DNA of 64,000 bases from CAZLMG01 sp964560765 (GCA_964560765.1 CAZLMG010000004.1:161949-225948); one strand, 5' to 3'; counted from the stretch's first letter, positions 18,660 to 27,986 are shown. Notes: generated by a model from the letters alone, not told the origin. A program made the numbers and translations.

Positions 18660-19199
18660 TTAGGCACCTCGACAATTGAAGCGAAACTTTTCCCAAGCAC
18701 GCACAACAGTGGCATCTGAATGAATAGCATCGACGATCTTGCCACCGCCTCCTGTCGCCGTCAGGTAACGTCCGTTAATGGTCTGAATGGAATAGACACC
18801 CCCACCCAGCGAGTGCAGTGTGAACTTTTCCCATGCTTGCAGTTGCGTCGCATCTGAGTGAATCACATCCGTGATGCGGCCACCGCCGCCAACTGCCGTC
18901 AGAAATCGCCCGCTAATCGTCTTGATGCCATAGCGAATCGGTGAACTTCCATCGCCTGAATCAATGAGCTGGAATCGCTCCCACGCGCCAACGCGCGTAG
19001 CATCGGTATGCAACACGTCGGTGATCCTCCCTCCGCCTCCCACTGCCGTCAAATAGCGGCCATTGACTGTTTGAATGGTGCAGTTCAATGGCCCATTCTC
19101 GGTCAACGCTGAGCCACCCCCCTCTGACAACTCCGATATCGATCCACAGCCAGTTGCGAACATTGTAACAATCAAAGTCAGCGCGAGATTCGTCTTCAT
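18660..19199 (-). CDS. Lipoprotein with a three-repeat beta-trefoil (fascin-like) domain
   Basis: 179 residues with lipobox FATG-C and a short Ser/Gly linker. The rest is three nearly identical units of about 45 residues, each with I-x-T-I/V-N/S-G-R-Y/F-L-T-A, GGGG-R/K-I, H-S/T-D-A-T and AWE-K/R-F. This threefold pattern is that of fascin/actin-crosslinking-like or ricin-type beta-trefoils, which usually bind carbohydrates or proteins. The mature protein is little more than the trefoil, so it is likely a surface or periplasmic binding module. A strong terminator follows. Confidence 0.8.
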   Translation of the reverse strand: MKTNLALTLIVTMFATGCGSISELSEGGGSALTENGPLNCTIQTVNGRYLTAVGGGGRITDVLHTDATRVGAWERFQLIDSGDGSSPIRYGIKTISGRFLTAVGGGGRITDVIHSDATQLQAWEKFTLHSLGGGVYSIQTINGRYLTATGGGGKIVDAIHSDATVVRAWEKFRFNCRGA

Positions 19200-19650
19200 T
19201 GCTTGTCTCCTCTTATATTCTTAATACGACCAATCCACGGAATGTGGTGTGCCCATTTAAGAACGCGCAAACTTCGCGCCAGAGAGCTCATGAATGCTGA
19301 AAAAATGATTCTGCGCTTCTTGCGCGCCCCAGGCAATTCACCGTCCCAATAAAATCTCAATATTTTCGTTGCATTGCACCAGCTGCGCGCGCTCATGTGG
19401 TCGCTCGCGTAGCGAATACGATTTTGCTAAGGAGCAAATGTCTAAGAAACCCATGCCTTACTCGAAGGCACGTGCATCCATCCGCAACGGGCTGACAGCA
19501 GACGGCGTCTGAGGCGCCGCCTTTCCGCTTTCATATCCGCGCTCTAGACAGCGGCACGTTCGCTGCAACGACCCTATTAGGTTTCTTCGCTGAATATTGA
19601 CCATGTAACGCTGGAATCAGCCATTCAACGCAAGTATGAGGGGGATCGAA
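19200..19650. other. 451-bp divergent intergenic region
   Basis: Separates two divergent lipoprotein genes and should hold both promoters. I see an imperfect GC-rich inverted repeat (CGGCG / CGCCG, about 19503-19519) followed by pyrimidines, and no gene. Confidence 0.5.
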
Positions 19651-20478
19651 ATGAATTATACATTGATGATGATGCTGAGCACGGCACTTTTGGGGTGCAA
19701 TGAGTCCAATCGACTGCATGCCCGCGATGCAGCACAGCCGGAAACAAGACTCGAAGCCAACACCGCTGTTGCAGATACTGAAGGTGTTCAACAGTATGCC
19801 GAAATAGATTCAACAGTCAACAATGCAAGCCTAGAGGGAAGCAGCTTAATTGGAGCGGCTTGGATCGTATCCAAGCCCGCACCCGCGCCTGCACCCAACG
19901 ATACTTTTATCGATTTCGAACAAGCGCCTGTCAACCAAAGTCCATTGGCCTATCTCAAAGCTCTAGGCATCGCTGCTACATCGACTGGTGAGGGCGACCT
20001 GGTCGTACGCCGCTCGACTCGCAAAGGCGAAGCCAAGCCGCCTCTTGACCAAATAGCCTGGAGACTGTCCGTCTGCCTGAATCGTCCCTGCTTTAACCGC
20101 GTGCTCATGCGTACGACAGAGGACCGAGTTGGCCGGCAGACATTGAGCACAACATCGTCCTTGACTGCAACCAACGTCGGGATGAAGTTCAACCTCCAGA
20201 ACGACGCAAAGGCTGTTAGCCTGGAACTCATCGAGCATCACTGGGGTATGCAGTGGACTTTGATTGGCTATGATGCGCAAGGCAAGCAGGTAACCCATGC
20301 CATAAAAGCGATCGCACAGCGGGGACCGAGTAAGAAAATCACAGGGAATACGGATTTGGTGTTCATGAACATCGAACCCTTGGAAGCTGGGCAGAAAATA
20401 CGTTCATTTACCCTGACCAGCGTCAACCGCAAGGATGAGTACGGTTTTGGAGTCGAGAACATCCGCATTCATCGATGA
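19651..20478 (+). CDS. Predicted lipoprotein, unknown function
   Basis: 275 residues from the ATG at 19651, which follows GGGGGATCGAA; an in-frame ATG 15 bases earlier lacks spacing. Lipobox LLG-C, then an Asp/Glu/Ala-rich linker with a Pro-Ala run (PAPAPAP). The C-terminal part (about 90-275) reads like a single beta-sandwich, with FIDFEQAP near its start and a final strand ...GFGVENIRIHR, a pattern often seen in PEP-CTERM-like or carbohydrate-binding beta-sandwich proteins ending in 'F-x-ID-N-I'. Assignment is tentative. Confidence 0.55.
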   Translation: MNYTLMMMLSTALLGCNESNRLHARDAAQPETRLEANTAVADTEGVQQYAEIDSTVNNASLEGSSLIGAAWIVSKPAPAPAPNDTFIDFEQAPVNQSPLAYLKALGIAATSTGEGDLVVRRSTRKGEAKPPLDQIAWRLSVCLNRPCFNRVLMRTTEDRVGRQTLSTTSSLTATNVGMKFNLQNDAKAVSLELIEHHWGMQWTLIGYDAQGKQVTHAIKAIAQRGPSKKITGNTDLVFMNIEPLEAGQKIRSFTLTSVNRKDEYGFGVENIRIHR

Positions 20479-20568
20479 TTTGGAAAAGTTCCCGAAATAT
20501 TTTTGACCTTATGGGCGGATGCCTTTAGCATGGTAGACAAAGAAACCATCCGCCCCATAGGTGCCATT

Positions 20569-20760
20569 ATGTGCTTGATTTGCCTTGAGTTCGCCAAGAG
20601 CCGCATGACCATCGCGGAAGTTCGCAAAGCACTCACCGAGTTGGTCCAAATCTCTGCGGAGAACGAGGACACTCCCCATTACCGTAAGCTCAAAGATTTG
20701 GACGATGCGGAACTCCGGCGACAAGCGGAGCAATTCGCCCGCGAGAATGAGGATCAGTAG
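20569..20760 (+). CDS. Small conserved-type protein with CLIC motif
   Basis: 63 residues from the ATG at 20569, preceded by AGGTG; a longer start at 20530 is also possible. The sequence opens MCLICLEFAKSRMT and continues with helices rich in Glu and Arg. The CxxC pair near the N-terminus could bind a metal or form a disulfide. I recall small hypothetical proteins with similar openings but know no function. It overlaps the end of the convergent pseudouridine synthase gene by 7 bases. Confidence 0.5.
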   Translation: MCLICLEFAKSRMTIAEVRKALTELVQISAENEDTPHYRKLKDLDDAELRRQAEQFARENEDQ

Positions 20761-21704
20761 CGTGATTGGGCTGCCCACATCGCCCGGAAGTCATCGGGGA
20801 TAGGGCTGACGACGGAAATTTCGCGCTGCGTGTCCGGATGCCGAAACTCTATCCCGTGCGCATGCAGGGCGTGACGACAACCACCGGCAGCGGCCTGGAC
20901 CAAGGCCGTGTCGCCATGCTCCTTATAGGCAGCACAAACCTCTCGGTCCCGATGATAAACCTTATCGCCAACGATGTGATGCCCGAGCCAGGCTGCATGG
21001 GCGCGGATCTGGTTGCCACGGCCGCTGACCGGAAAAACATCGACGAGCGCCCCCGCTGGGGATCTTTCTGCCACGCGAAACCTGGTGACGGCAGCAGCAC
21101 CATCTTCTGCAGCGACCTTATGGGGTATGTCGTGAGTCGATGCTGTCTTTAACGCCGCGGTCACCGTCGTTTCTTCCCACTCTGGTAGCCCAGAGAGAAT
21201 GGCCCTGTAAGTCTTCCGAACATGATGCTGCACGAATGCTTCGCTCAGCCGCCGTCGCAAGTCCTGAGTCGCGGCACAAATGACGACGCCACTTGTCTCG
21301 CGATCCAGGCGATGAACAGGAAACCACTCCGCACCAAAATCTCGACGCAAAATCGCGACAAACGTGTTGTGGCGGTACAAACCACTCTCATGCATGGGCA
21401 GATTTGCGGGCTTGTCGATGGCGATGATCCCTGCCATCTCGGCCAATATATATAGCTGATCATTAACTGGGGGCTCCACGACCTGCGGCTGGAAATGCGC
21501 AAGCTGATCACCGCAGTTTAAGCGGCGATTCCTGCGACCAGGCTTGCCGTTGACGGTGACTGATCCAGCATTGCAGAGGCTCTTCCACTCGCGGCGCGAA
21601 TGAAATGGAAACGCGGCCGACAAGTATCGGTCCAGGCGCAAATAGTTTGCGTCCGGACCAACGGGTGGGCCTAAATTTCGAAAGTCATCGCTATGCTTGC
21701 TCAA
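20754..21704 (-). CDS. RluA-family pseudouridine synthase
   Basis: 316 residues. An S4-like RNA-binding segment (about 20-65: YLRLDRYLSA, VTVNGKPGRRNRRL) is followed by the catalytic domain with HRLDRETSG (131-139, catalytic Asp134) and the GRGNQIRAH motif near residue 230, the usual GRTHQIRVH position. It converts specific uridines in rRNA or tRNA to pseudouridine; the target cannot be told from sequence. The motif difference (GN for TH or KH) is conservative for the family. Confidence 0.9.
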   Translation of the reverse strand: MSKHSDDFRNLGPPVGPDANYLRLDRYLSAAFPFHSRREWKSLCNAGSVTVNGKPGRRNRRLNCGDQLAHFQPQVVEPPVNDQLYILAEMAGIIAIDKPANLPMHESGLYRHNTFVAILRRDFGAEWFPVHRLDRETSGVVICAATQDLRRRLSEAFVQHHVRKTYRAILSGLPEWEETTVTAALKTASTHDIPHKVAAEDGAAAVTRFRVAERSPAGALVDVFPVSGRGNQIRAHAAWLGHHIVGDKVYHRDREVCAAYKEHGDTALVQAAAGGCRHALHAHGIEFRHPDTQREISVVSPIPDDFRAMWAAQSRY

Positions 21705-21866
21705 CGCCAGATCGCCCTTTCCCCTATTCCACTGACAAGATGAGGCAATTTTTGAAAGTTCTCAAGGTTACATTTGGACTTCCGATAGCAACTCCGCACG
21801 CCGTGGCTGAGTGTGCGCGGTGGCCATTCTCGGGCCAGTGGATGACTCGGAAACGAGAGGTTGATG

Positions 21867-22517
21867 ATGTTTCGGCAACTTCTAACTTTCATGTTCGGAA
21901 CTTATGCCAGCATTGGCTGCACCAATCCCTACAAGGCCCGTGACATCGATGACTCGCTCGACACCCGAAGCCGAGGGGATTACGGCAAGATTGGGTTAAA
22001 TGACGACAAGGAGGTGGTCGTCCAGCAAGAGACGAGCGCCCACGACAAAATCACCACCCAAACAAACTTGAACAACAAGGTGCGGCAGGCAGTTCGAGCC
22101 GAGGTACACGCCCTGAAATGGTGCCACGATGATTTGGCCGACCCCCGCCTGGGCGGCAATGGTATAGCCAAGCCCCTGCCAGAATTTGGTGAAGTCAAAC
22201 CATTCGAGGGGGCCAATGAGGAGTTTGGCAAGACTCAAGATGGCTCACTAAAATTCGTCAAGCGCGAGTATTACAAAGATCGGCTGGAATACGAGGAAAA
22301 GGCCGAGCGCCTGCTGCGGGGGCAACTGGCAAAATTGACCGCAGCGCGCGAGACCTGTGAGCGAGAAATGGGTGTGGCCAGAGTCAAACATGGACTGCCG
22401 GCCAAGCGATATGTGGGCGAGGGCCACTTTGAAGGCGGCACCTGGGTCCAAACCAAAAAGCACGAGAACTCGCTCGATGATGCGTTCGAGCGAGCGGAAT
22501 CGGAGAAGGCCCATTAG
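21867..22517 (+). CDS. Predicted small lipoprotein, charged
   Basis: 216 residues. GAGAGG precedes two adjacent ATGs (21864 and 21867). A signal peptide ends in ASIG-C. The mature part is highly charged and helical (YYKDRLEYEEKAERLLRGQL, KLTAARETCEREMG), suggesting a coiled coil, with two cysteines outside the lipid Cys. No family recognised. Confidence 0.55.
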   Translation: MFRQLLTFMFGTYASIGCTNPYKARDIDDSLDTRSRGDYGKIGLNDDKEVVVQQETSAHDKITTQTNLNNKVRQAVRAEVHALKWCHDDLADPRLGGNGIAKPLPEFGEVKPFEGANEEFGKTQDGSLKFVKREYYKDRLEYEEKAERLLRGQLAKLTAARETCEREMGVARVKHGLPAKRYVGEGHFEGGTWVQTKKHENSLDDAFERAESEKAH

Positions 22518-23037
22518 GACTAGCTTGCTACCAATAGGCTTCTTCCTTTGCATCGACTACGTCGTCATTGGATCGGCGGCAAGGCGTCATTTGCGCCGAT
22601 GACGCTCTCAGCGTTTCAATCCGAGACGATCCAGGGCGCACGCAACCCATCCAAACTTTAGCTTTCCGCTGATCGTAAGCCCGATTAGGCGCACTTTCGC
22701 GACTCAAGTCGGCGCGCTTCTCCCTGACCAGAGGCTGCAAGAAATCTCCCGCACCGCACAGGCATCCTCCGTACTTCCTAGACTTTCAGGGCGGTTAAGA
22801 GCGCACCTTGGCGTGACTGGCGTTAAGAATGTGGCAGAGCCTGCATGCCGCCATACTTTTATAATTGTTTTCAATCCGTTAGGCCAAGCCTCGGGGAATT
22901 AAGTCGGTGCCACACCGATCGACCTCAGCAATCCAAGCATCGGTAATATAAATAGAAACTGCATCGACTTGGTACCCGCCGACCGTGGCACAAAGGGTGC
23001 TGCAGCCTCCTCACACGTTTCAATCGAGGGAGGCAGA
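22518..23037. other. 520-bp intergenic region
   Basis: No convincing gene on either strand. It should contain the promoter of the lipoprotein gene at 23038. A short minus-strand frame (22528-22740) has no start context or homology and is probably spurious. Confidence 0.5.
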
Positions 23038-24387
23038 ATGCGCATCGCAACACAAGCCATCATACTGGTCTTCATGTCTCTGGCCACAGCCTGCGGCGCC
23101 GAAGAGCTTATTCAAGAGCAAGAGTCAACGCCTGCACCAGTTGCAGCTCGCAGCAGCCTATCGACGGATCAAATAGCCATGCCTCCGACTATCGAGGGCG
23201 AAGCGCACGTCGATGAATCTCTGATTGATGCTGCGAATGGTGATGAAAGCGACTGCGCTCGACGCGAGCCACCTGTACCCCAATGCGCAAACTGGGATGG
23301 GACGCACGAAGATCTGCCGTACGATGATATCGATGGTCCTCCTGGCGAGGAGTTTTCCGTCCCAACACCCCTGGGCTGTATCTATGGAACCAGCTCGTCG
23401 GGACGGAAGGTGCTCTTCTGTAACATCAGCTATTACTATGACGACCTCTGCAAAGCACCTTACGCAGACTTCGAGTTGGCCGCACCAGAGAGTATGGATG
23501 CGGAGCCAGCCTATCGAGTTCGTGGTGCATGGAAAGCAGTGCACTCCTATCGCCGTAGCGGGGACCTCTTCACCCGCACCTTGGATCAAATGTTTCCCGC
23601 AACCTGGACGAGACCTGCAGACGGGTTGCCCAGGCCGCTACCGCCAGATCTACCAACAACACCACTGTACAAGTGTAAGTTACAGGTAGGCAGCATTTAC
23701 AATGGCGCGTTGGTGATGGATCTTGATTACGCTCAAAAATTTCATCAAGAGCTGATTCTATCGACGACGACTGATGAAGATGGTGGTGCGATGACTATTG
23801 TCTTTAACTTCTCTGCCTCCGGCTCTGCGATGGCTGCAGCGAACGGGCCCCTTCAAGAAGCACAAACGACACTGTACGCGGGCTTCGGATCCATACCACC
23901 CGCGTCTACCGGCGAAGACCCCGCGGTGACCGTCGAAAAGTTGGTGAACGGCAATCCAGACAGTGCGAACGTCGACGACTCCAAATCGGTCGAGCAGTTG
24001 AAAGATGAGTGGGAAGATCTGAAAAAAGAATTGGACGAAGTCGTCGCCTCATATCCGAATTACAGCATCGAGGCCACATCATCGTCAACTTCGGGCAGCG
24101 GAACCAGCTACAGCGACTATGAGCTACGCCATCAGCAAGCCGCGTCTGCTGAGCAAGCGGCAAGAGATACCCTCAGCGGGCGAATGTTCCGACTGCATGC
24201 CGCTCAGCAAGAGCAGGCTAGCATCTACCGCCAGATCAGCATGGGCGCTCATGATCACGCAATGGGGACCCTCGGGGCGACCGAAGGCGCGTTGCAGGGC
24301 TACTTTGTCAGGGCCGGTGCAAGCGTTGCTTTCCATCCGGCAGCGGTTTCAGGCGGAGACTGGGAATTGCAGGGTCTCGCCAACTGA
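23038..24387 (+). CDS. Predicted lipoprotein, Cys-rich N-terminal half
   Basis: 449 residues; ATG 23038 follows GGGAGGCAGA. Lipobox LATA-C, then an acidic linker. Residues about 65-160 have cysteines in DCARRE, PQCAN, GCIYG, LFCNI and DLCKAP, suggesting several disulfides. The second half includes a charged coiled-coil-like segment (SVEQLKDEWEDLKKELDEV) and a helical C-terminus. The stop codon lies inside a 32-bp sequence that matches the end of an IS element at 63847, so the natural C-terminus may have been altered by an old insertion. Confidence 0.6.
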   Translation: MRIATQAIILVFMSLATACGAEELIQEQESTPAPVAARSSLSTDQIAMPPTIEGEAHVDESLIDAANGDESDCARREPPVPQCANWDGTHEDLPYDDIDGPPGEEFSVPTPLGCIYGTSSSGRKVLFCNISYYYDDLCKAPYADFELAAPESMDAEPAYRVRGAWKAVHSYRRSGDLFTRTLDQMFPATWTRPADGLPRPLPPDLPTTPLYKCKLQVGSIYNGALVMDLDYAQKFHQELILSTTTDEDGGAMTIVFNFSASGSAMAAANGPLQEAQTTLYAGFGSIPPASTGEDPAVTVEKLVNGNPDSANVDDSKSVEQLKDEWEDLKKELDEVVASYPNYSIEATSSSTSGSGTSYSDYELRHQQAASAEQAARDTLSGRMFRLHAAQQEQASIYRQISMGAHDHAMGTLGATEGALQGYFVRAGASVAFHPAAVSGGDWELQGLAN

Positions 24388-24414
24388 CGCCTTGAACTGT
24401 GCCTTGGGTCCACC
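24383..24414 (+). mobile_element. Possible IS terminal sequence remnant
   Basis: 25 of 32 bases match 63847-63878, the sequence just outside the IS1-like transposase stop at the right edge. Both start ACTG and contain AACTGTGC, then TTGGGT, and both run into a perfect hairpin. Here no transposase follows; a truncated hipA does. Confidence 0.45.
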
Positions 24415-24427
24415 TGTGTGGACCCAA
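24404..24427 (+). terminator. Perfect 10-bp stem-loop after the lipoprotein gene
   Basis: TTGGGTCCAC and GTGGACCCAA form a perfect 10-bp stem with a 4-base loop, 16 bases after the stop at 24387. There is no T run, so it may be a terminator or a hairpin belonging to the IS-end remnant it overlaps. Confidence 0.55.
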
Positions 24428-24433
24428 AGCATC

Positions 24434-24763
24434 TTGAAAGGCAAGACTCGATACAATATTCAAAGTGGCAATATCACGCTGTCGCCCATCTACGATGTGA
24501 CGGCCATGCGCATTTTTGAAGGTGATTTTATCGTCCCACTCACACGCTGGTCTACGGAACATCGATCCTTGGAACGTGCCGAACACTGGTTGGTGGGCGA
24601 TTTCTCGATAGAAAAGAGACGAGTAACAGATTCGCTCAAGGAGCTGAGAGAAGCCATGCGCAATATGGAGTCCATGCTGCGCGAAGCTGGCACGCCGGCG
24701 GTTATCCTCGAAAAATCGGCCGAGGACCAGACCATGATTCTCGAAAGCCTCGCCGCAATATAG
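24434..24763 (+). pseudogene. hipA-like kinase C-terminal fragment
   Basis: Only the C-terminal part is left: a frame containing ITLSPIYDVTAM, which matches the LxPxYD motif near the end of HipA-type toxin kinases, then a helical tail of about 80 residues. The ATP-binding and catalytic parts are absent, since upstream lies another gene. TTG 24434 is the first plausible start but has no ribosome-binding site. It stops 8 bases before the HipB-like gene. HipA assignment rests on one motif plus the neighbour. Confidence 0.55.
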
Positions 24764-24771
24764 GAAAGAGT

Positions 24772-25077
24772 ATGCCCCTTCTACGAGATAAGCAAAAGCG
24801 CCTCAATATGCGCGCAGAACTCTATCGACGTCTGGACGCCGAAGGAGTTGAACTGTCTGTCGCCACTAGTGAACTGCGCAAAATTCTGGGGCTATCTCAG
24901 GCGCAATTCGCTGAGAAGGTCGGCATCAGTCTGTCCACGCTGCGTAAAATTGAGCAAGAAAGCGGCAATGTAACGCTGGAAACACTTGCTCGGATATTCG
25001 ACATGTTCGACCTGCGCCTGGTCGTCAAGCGCCAGGGGGCGCCAGCAACGCAACAAGCGGTAAATACAAATACTTAG
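24772..25077 (+). CDS. HipB-like HTH transcriptional regulator (antitoxin type)
   Basis: 101 residues; AGGA is 7 bases before the ATG. A helix-turn-helix of the XRE/Cro family spans about 27-75 (ELRKILGLSQAQFAEKVGIS, then LRKIEQESGNVTLETLARIF), and the tail DMFDLRLVVKR matches HipB antitoxins. Such proteins bind the operator of the toxin-antitoxin locus and the HipA toxin. With hipA truncated, it may now act as an orphan regulator. The gene order (toxin side first) differs from the usual hipB-hipA. Confidence 0.75.
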   Translation: MPLLRDKQKRLNMRAELYRRLDAEGVELSVATSELRKILGLSQAQFAEKVGISLSTLRKIEQESGNVTLETLARIFDMFDLRLVVKRQGAPATQQAVNTNT

Positions 25078-25189
25078 GTAAATGACGAAATTGTAAGTCA
25101 AGTGGCTTCCAAGCAAACCGAAGCAGCCATACCGGCATTCTGCTTGCAGGGACCGGCGCCTCGTCTGCTTGAGCTCTTGGGAGAGAACA

Positions 25190-26947
25190 ATGCGTTTGCA
25201 AAGCGTATCTAGCAAAGTTACATGGACCATCACAGGATCTCTGTTCGGCATTGCCTTTCCCATCATGGCAGCCACCATCCGACTCATGCAACTCGGACTT
25301 GAAGGTGCAATTGCAGCCGCAGAGTCCGATCCGTTACTATGGATCATCGCAACTGCACCAGTATTTCTTGGATTTTTTGCCTGGTTGGGCGGACGCCAAA
25401 ACGATGCCGTTCGCAAGTTCTCAGAGGAGCTCGAGCAGAAAGTCCTGGATCGAACAAAGAGCCTGGCCGAGGCGACAGAGTCATTGGCGCAGCAATCTCA
25501 GAGCCAGAGAGTGTTGCTCTCCGGCCTTTCTGAAGGCGTTTTCTATTTCGATCGCCAAGGTCACATTGCAAGTGAGCGTTCTCCAGCGCTGGAGAAGATT
25601 CTTGAGGGTTCTCAAAGCTGCTCAGTCATCGAAGATCTTTTCTACCAATACGCGGGCACCGATATCAACACGTCGCGCGATACTCTGTCGTACCTCTGGG
25701 ACGATTCATTCTTTAGCCCATTCGAAGATACAGCGTCTATGCTCGCAAAAGATATTCGCATCGAGTCCGAGAGTGGTTACAAGTACGTTTCATTTCGCTT
25801 CGAACCGCTCCTCGATAAAGAGGGTATGCTAGATAAGATCATGGTCTTCGTAACTGACGTGACTGCTACACGCGAAGCAGAAATTCGCCAAAAGGCTCAG
25901 GCCGAACGAATCAAACGCATCACCATGGCGGCTTCGAATCCAGAGACATTTCGCAGCTTCTATCAAGACGCGCAGCACTTAACTGACGAGATCACGGGTC
26001 TCTTTGCATCCCCAGCGCAACTATCGCCAGAGGAAATCGAAATCGCCAAGCGCTCGCTGCATACATTCAAAGGAAACACGGCAACATTTGAGTTTCAAAC
26101 TCTAGCCAAAGATGTGCACCACCTTGAGGATCTGCTGGGGATGCCCTTCGATTCTCCCAGCCATCGAGAGCAGGTTAAATCACAATGGAATACCATCAAG
26201 GATCGTTGGAGCTTCGAAACGGCCGACATTGCAGAAGTCCTGGGCTTACAAAAGTCCGATGCCTACGTCAGAGTAAGTCGTGACAAACTGGAAGCATTAC
26301 GACTCACATCCGCTAAATCTGAACCGTTTCGCAATGCAGTCGAGCAGCTGTTTCGCTACTCGATTCAGGACGTTTTCTCGAAGTTCTCTGCATTGGTCGA
26401 GGGGCTTGCCCGCAAGACTGGCAAGCAAGTCAAGATTCAGTTCTCGCACGAATCTGACGAGCTATCCTTTGCTGAAGGAGCCATCCTTGACACTTCAATC
26501 GTCCACATTGTACGCAATTGCATAGACCACGGCATTGAACCTTCTGATGATCGCGAGAGAGCTGGCAAACTGCAAACTGGCATCATTTCGCTAAGCTTCC
26601 GCAGAGATGCCCAATCGATTCGACTTATCATCAAAGACGATGGTCGCGGCATCGATGCGAGGAAACTTGCAGCAAAGGCCAGGACTGCTGGAATCTGGAG
26701 CCAGGAAAGGGCCGAGAGTGCGACGCACGAGGAGCTAATATCTCTCATCTTTGCGCCATCCCTTTCCACTGCAGAAACCGTGACCGATACATCTGGCAGG
26801 GGCGTGGGAATGGATGCCGTCAAATCGTCAATAGATGCCTTAGGCGGCCGGATTCGCGTTTACTCGGAAAAAGGAACCGGGACACAGTTCGAAATAACAA
26901 TTCCACTTTCTGCCGTTCAAACCGATTGGACATTGCGAGCTGCCTAA
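25190..26947 (+). CDS. Membrane histidine kinase with PAS, HPt and CheA-like ATPase domains
   Basis: 585 residues from the ATG at 25190 (GGGAGAG upstream). Two transmembrane helices (about 12-35 and 48-68) are followed by a coiled coil and a PAS-like domain (about 105-230). An HPt domain carries HTFKGN with the phospho-His at about 291. A CheA-type ATPase follows, with IVRNCIDHG (N box), DDGRGID (G1, about 483) and SGRGVGMDAV (G2, about 535). CheA proteins have HPt and ATPase in this order, but here no CheW-like domain or receiver is present. No response-regulator gene is adjacent, so its partner is elsewhere. Confidence 0.85.
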   Translation: MRLQSVSSKVTWTITGSLFGIAFPIMAATIRLMQLGLEGAIAAAESDPLLWIIATAPVFLGFFAWLGGRQNDAVRKFSEELEQKVLDRTKSLAEATESLAQQSQSQRVLLSGLSEGVFYFDRQGHIASERSPALEKILEGSQSCSVIEDLFYQYAGTDINTSRDTLSYLWDDSFFSPFEDTASMLAKDIRIESESGYKYVSFRFEPLLDKEGMLDKIMVFVTDVTATREAEIRQKAQAERIKRITMAASNPETFRSFYQDAQHLTDEITGLFASPAQLSPEEIEIAKRSLHTFKGNTATFEFQTLAKDVHHLEDLLGMPFDSPSHREQVKSQWNTIKDRWSFETADIAEVLGLQKSDAYVRVSRDKLEALRLTSAKSEPFRNAVEQLFRYSIQDVFSKFSALVEGLARKTGKQVKIQFSHESDELSFAEGAILDTSIVHIVRNCIDHGIEPSDDRERAGKLQTGIISLSFRRDAQSIRLIIKDDGRGIDARKLAAKARTAGIWSQERAESATHEELISLIFAPSLSTAETVTDTSGRGVGMDAVKSSIDALGGRIRVYSEKGTGTQFEITIPLSAVQTDWTLRAA

Positions 26948-27283
26948 AGCATCTGGGCGAGTCCTAATAGTCTATTAGCCCGAGGGCTGGCTTTCGTTCC
27001 CCCAAGAATTCGCAAGCCGTCGCTAAAGTTTCCTGTGACATAGGGGACTTACTGGCGATCTTGCTGTCATCCACAACTTCGACAGGTGGTGTCAGCAAGA
27101 AAAGGCCAAAATTTCAGACTGACTACGGGACTCGCACGCCCGGCTTCTAGATCCGAATCACCGCCTCCGAACCCTGTCATCCTGGAAAATTACACAATGG
27201 TTATCGCGACGAACTCGCTGGGCCCAATGTTGCTTTCGAGAATCATGGTGTTGAGCTGTTTAACTAATGTTAGGAGTGTTGAA
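26948..27283. other. 336-bp intergenic region
   Basis: An open frame continues upstream of the 27284 lipoprotein but lacks ribosome-binding sites. A short inverted repeat (AGCCCGAGGGCT, 26978-26989) follows the kinase stop. Otherwise nothing recognised; it probably holds the promoter. Confidence 0.45.
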
Positions 27284-27901
27284 ATGCATATCATGCTGAT
27301 TCGAATGGTTGTGGTAGGTGCTGTGAGTCTTGCCGTAGGTGCCTGTATGAATCAAAGCAAAAGTCAGGCTGGCGCTGACGAAAGCGGCTTGAGTCAGGCC
27401 ATTGAATTGCCAGCTGTCATTGAATATGAAATTCTCGGCAGAATCTATCCGCCAGTCGAGAATGGCTACACCGATCGCAGCATCCTCTCGATGGATCATG
27501 GCCGTCACTTGACGTGGGCCTATCGTGAGAGTTTTATCTCGACCCGACCGGATAAGAAAGTCAGCGTGGCCGCATTTCACGAGGGTATGGAAGCATCTAT
27601 CGAACGACTTAAGCGACTAGCAAGCGTTCCTACAGCCAGGAGTACGACTGAGTGGGGAGTTCGTCCCATCACGGAAGAAGGCCGCGCCTGCTTTGGCGGA
27701 GAGCCGGAGCGGACCCTACGCGTTAATTTGGACAGCAACCGGGCGGCGACGCTCGCAATGGGTACATGCGGCATGAGCTACGCTCCGCACCTTGTCGAGA
27801 GGCTACCGAGCGGCAAATACGTCTTGAATGAAGACGGATTTTTTGTGCGATCGTTTCTGCAACTGGTTGAGAGCTTCGATCAACTAGCTGGCGCTCGCTA
27901 A
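27284..27901 (+). CDS. Predicted lipoprotein, unknown function
   Basis: 205 residues; ATG 27284 follows TAGGAG. Lipobox VGA-C after a short hydrophobic stretch. The mature part has two cysteines (GRACFGG and MGTCGMS) that could pair. No family recognised. It converges with the exported protein at 27987. Confidence 0.55.
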   Translation: MHIMLIRMVVVGAVSLAVGACMNQSKSQAGADESGLSQAIELPAVIEYEILGRIYPPVENGYTDRSILSMDHGRHLTWAYRESFISTRPDKKVSVAAFHEGMEASIERLKRLASVPTARSTTEWGVRPITEEGRACFGGEPERTLRVNLDSNRAATLAMGTCGMSYAPHLVERLPSGKYVLNEDGFFVRSFLQLVESFDQLAGAR

Positions 27902-27986
27902 CCTGAACGAGCAAAACAGCGTCGCAATTAGATCATTCGTGGTCTACGTGCGACGCTTCTGCCGTCTACAATCACGCAATCTCGAG

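Noticed and set aside
22528..22740. Short minus-strand frame as a gene in the 520-bp gap
   Set aside because: No start site, no homology-like pattern, ordinary composition of non-coding DNA.
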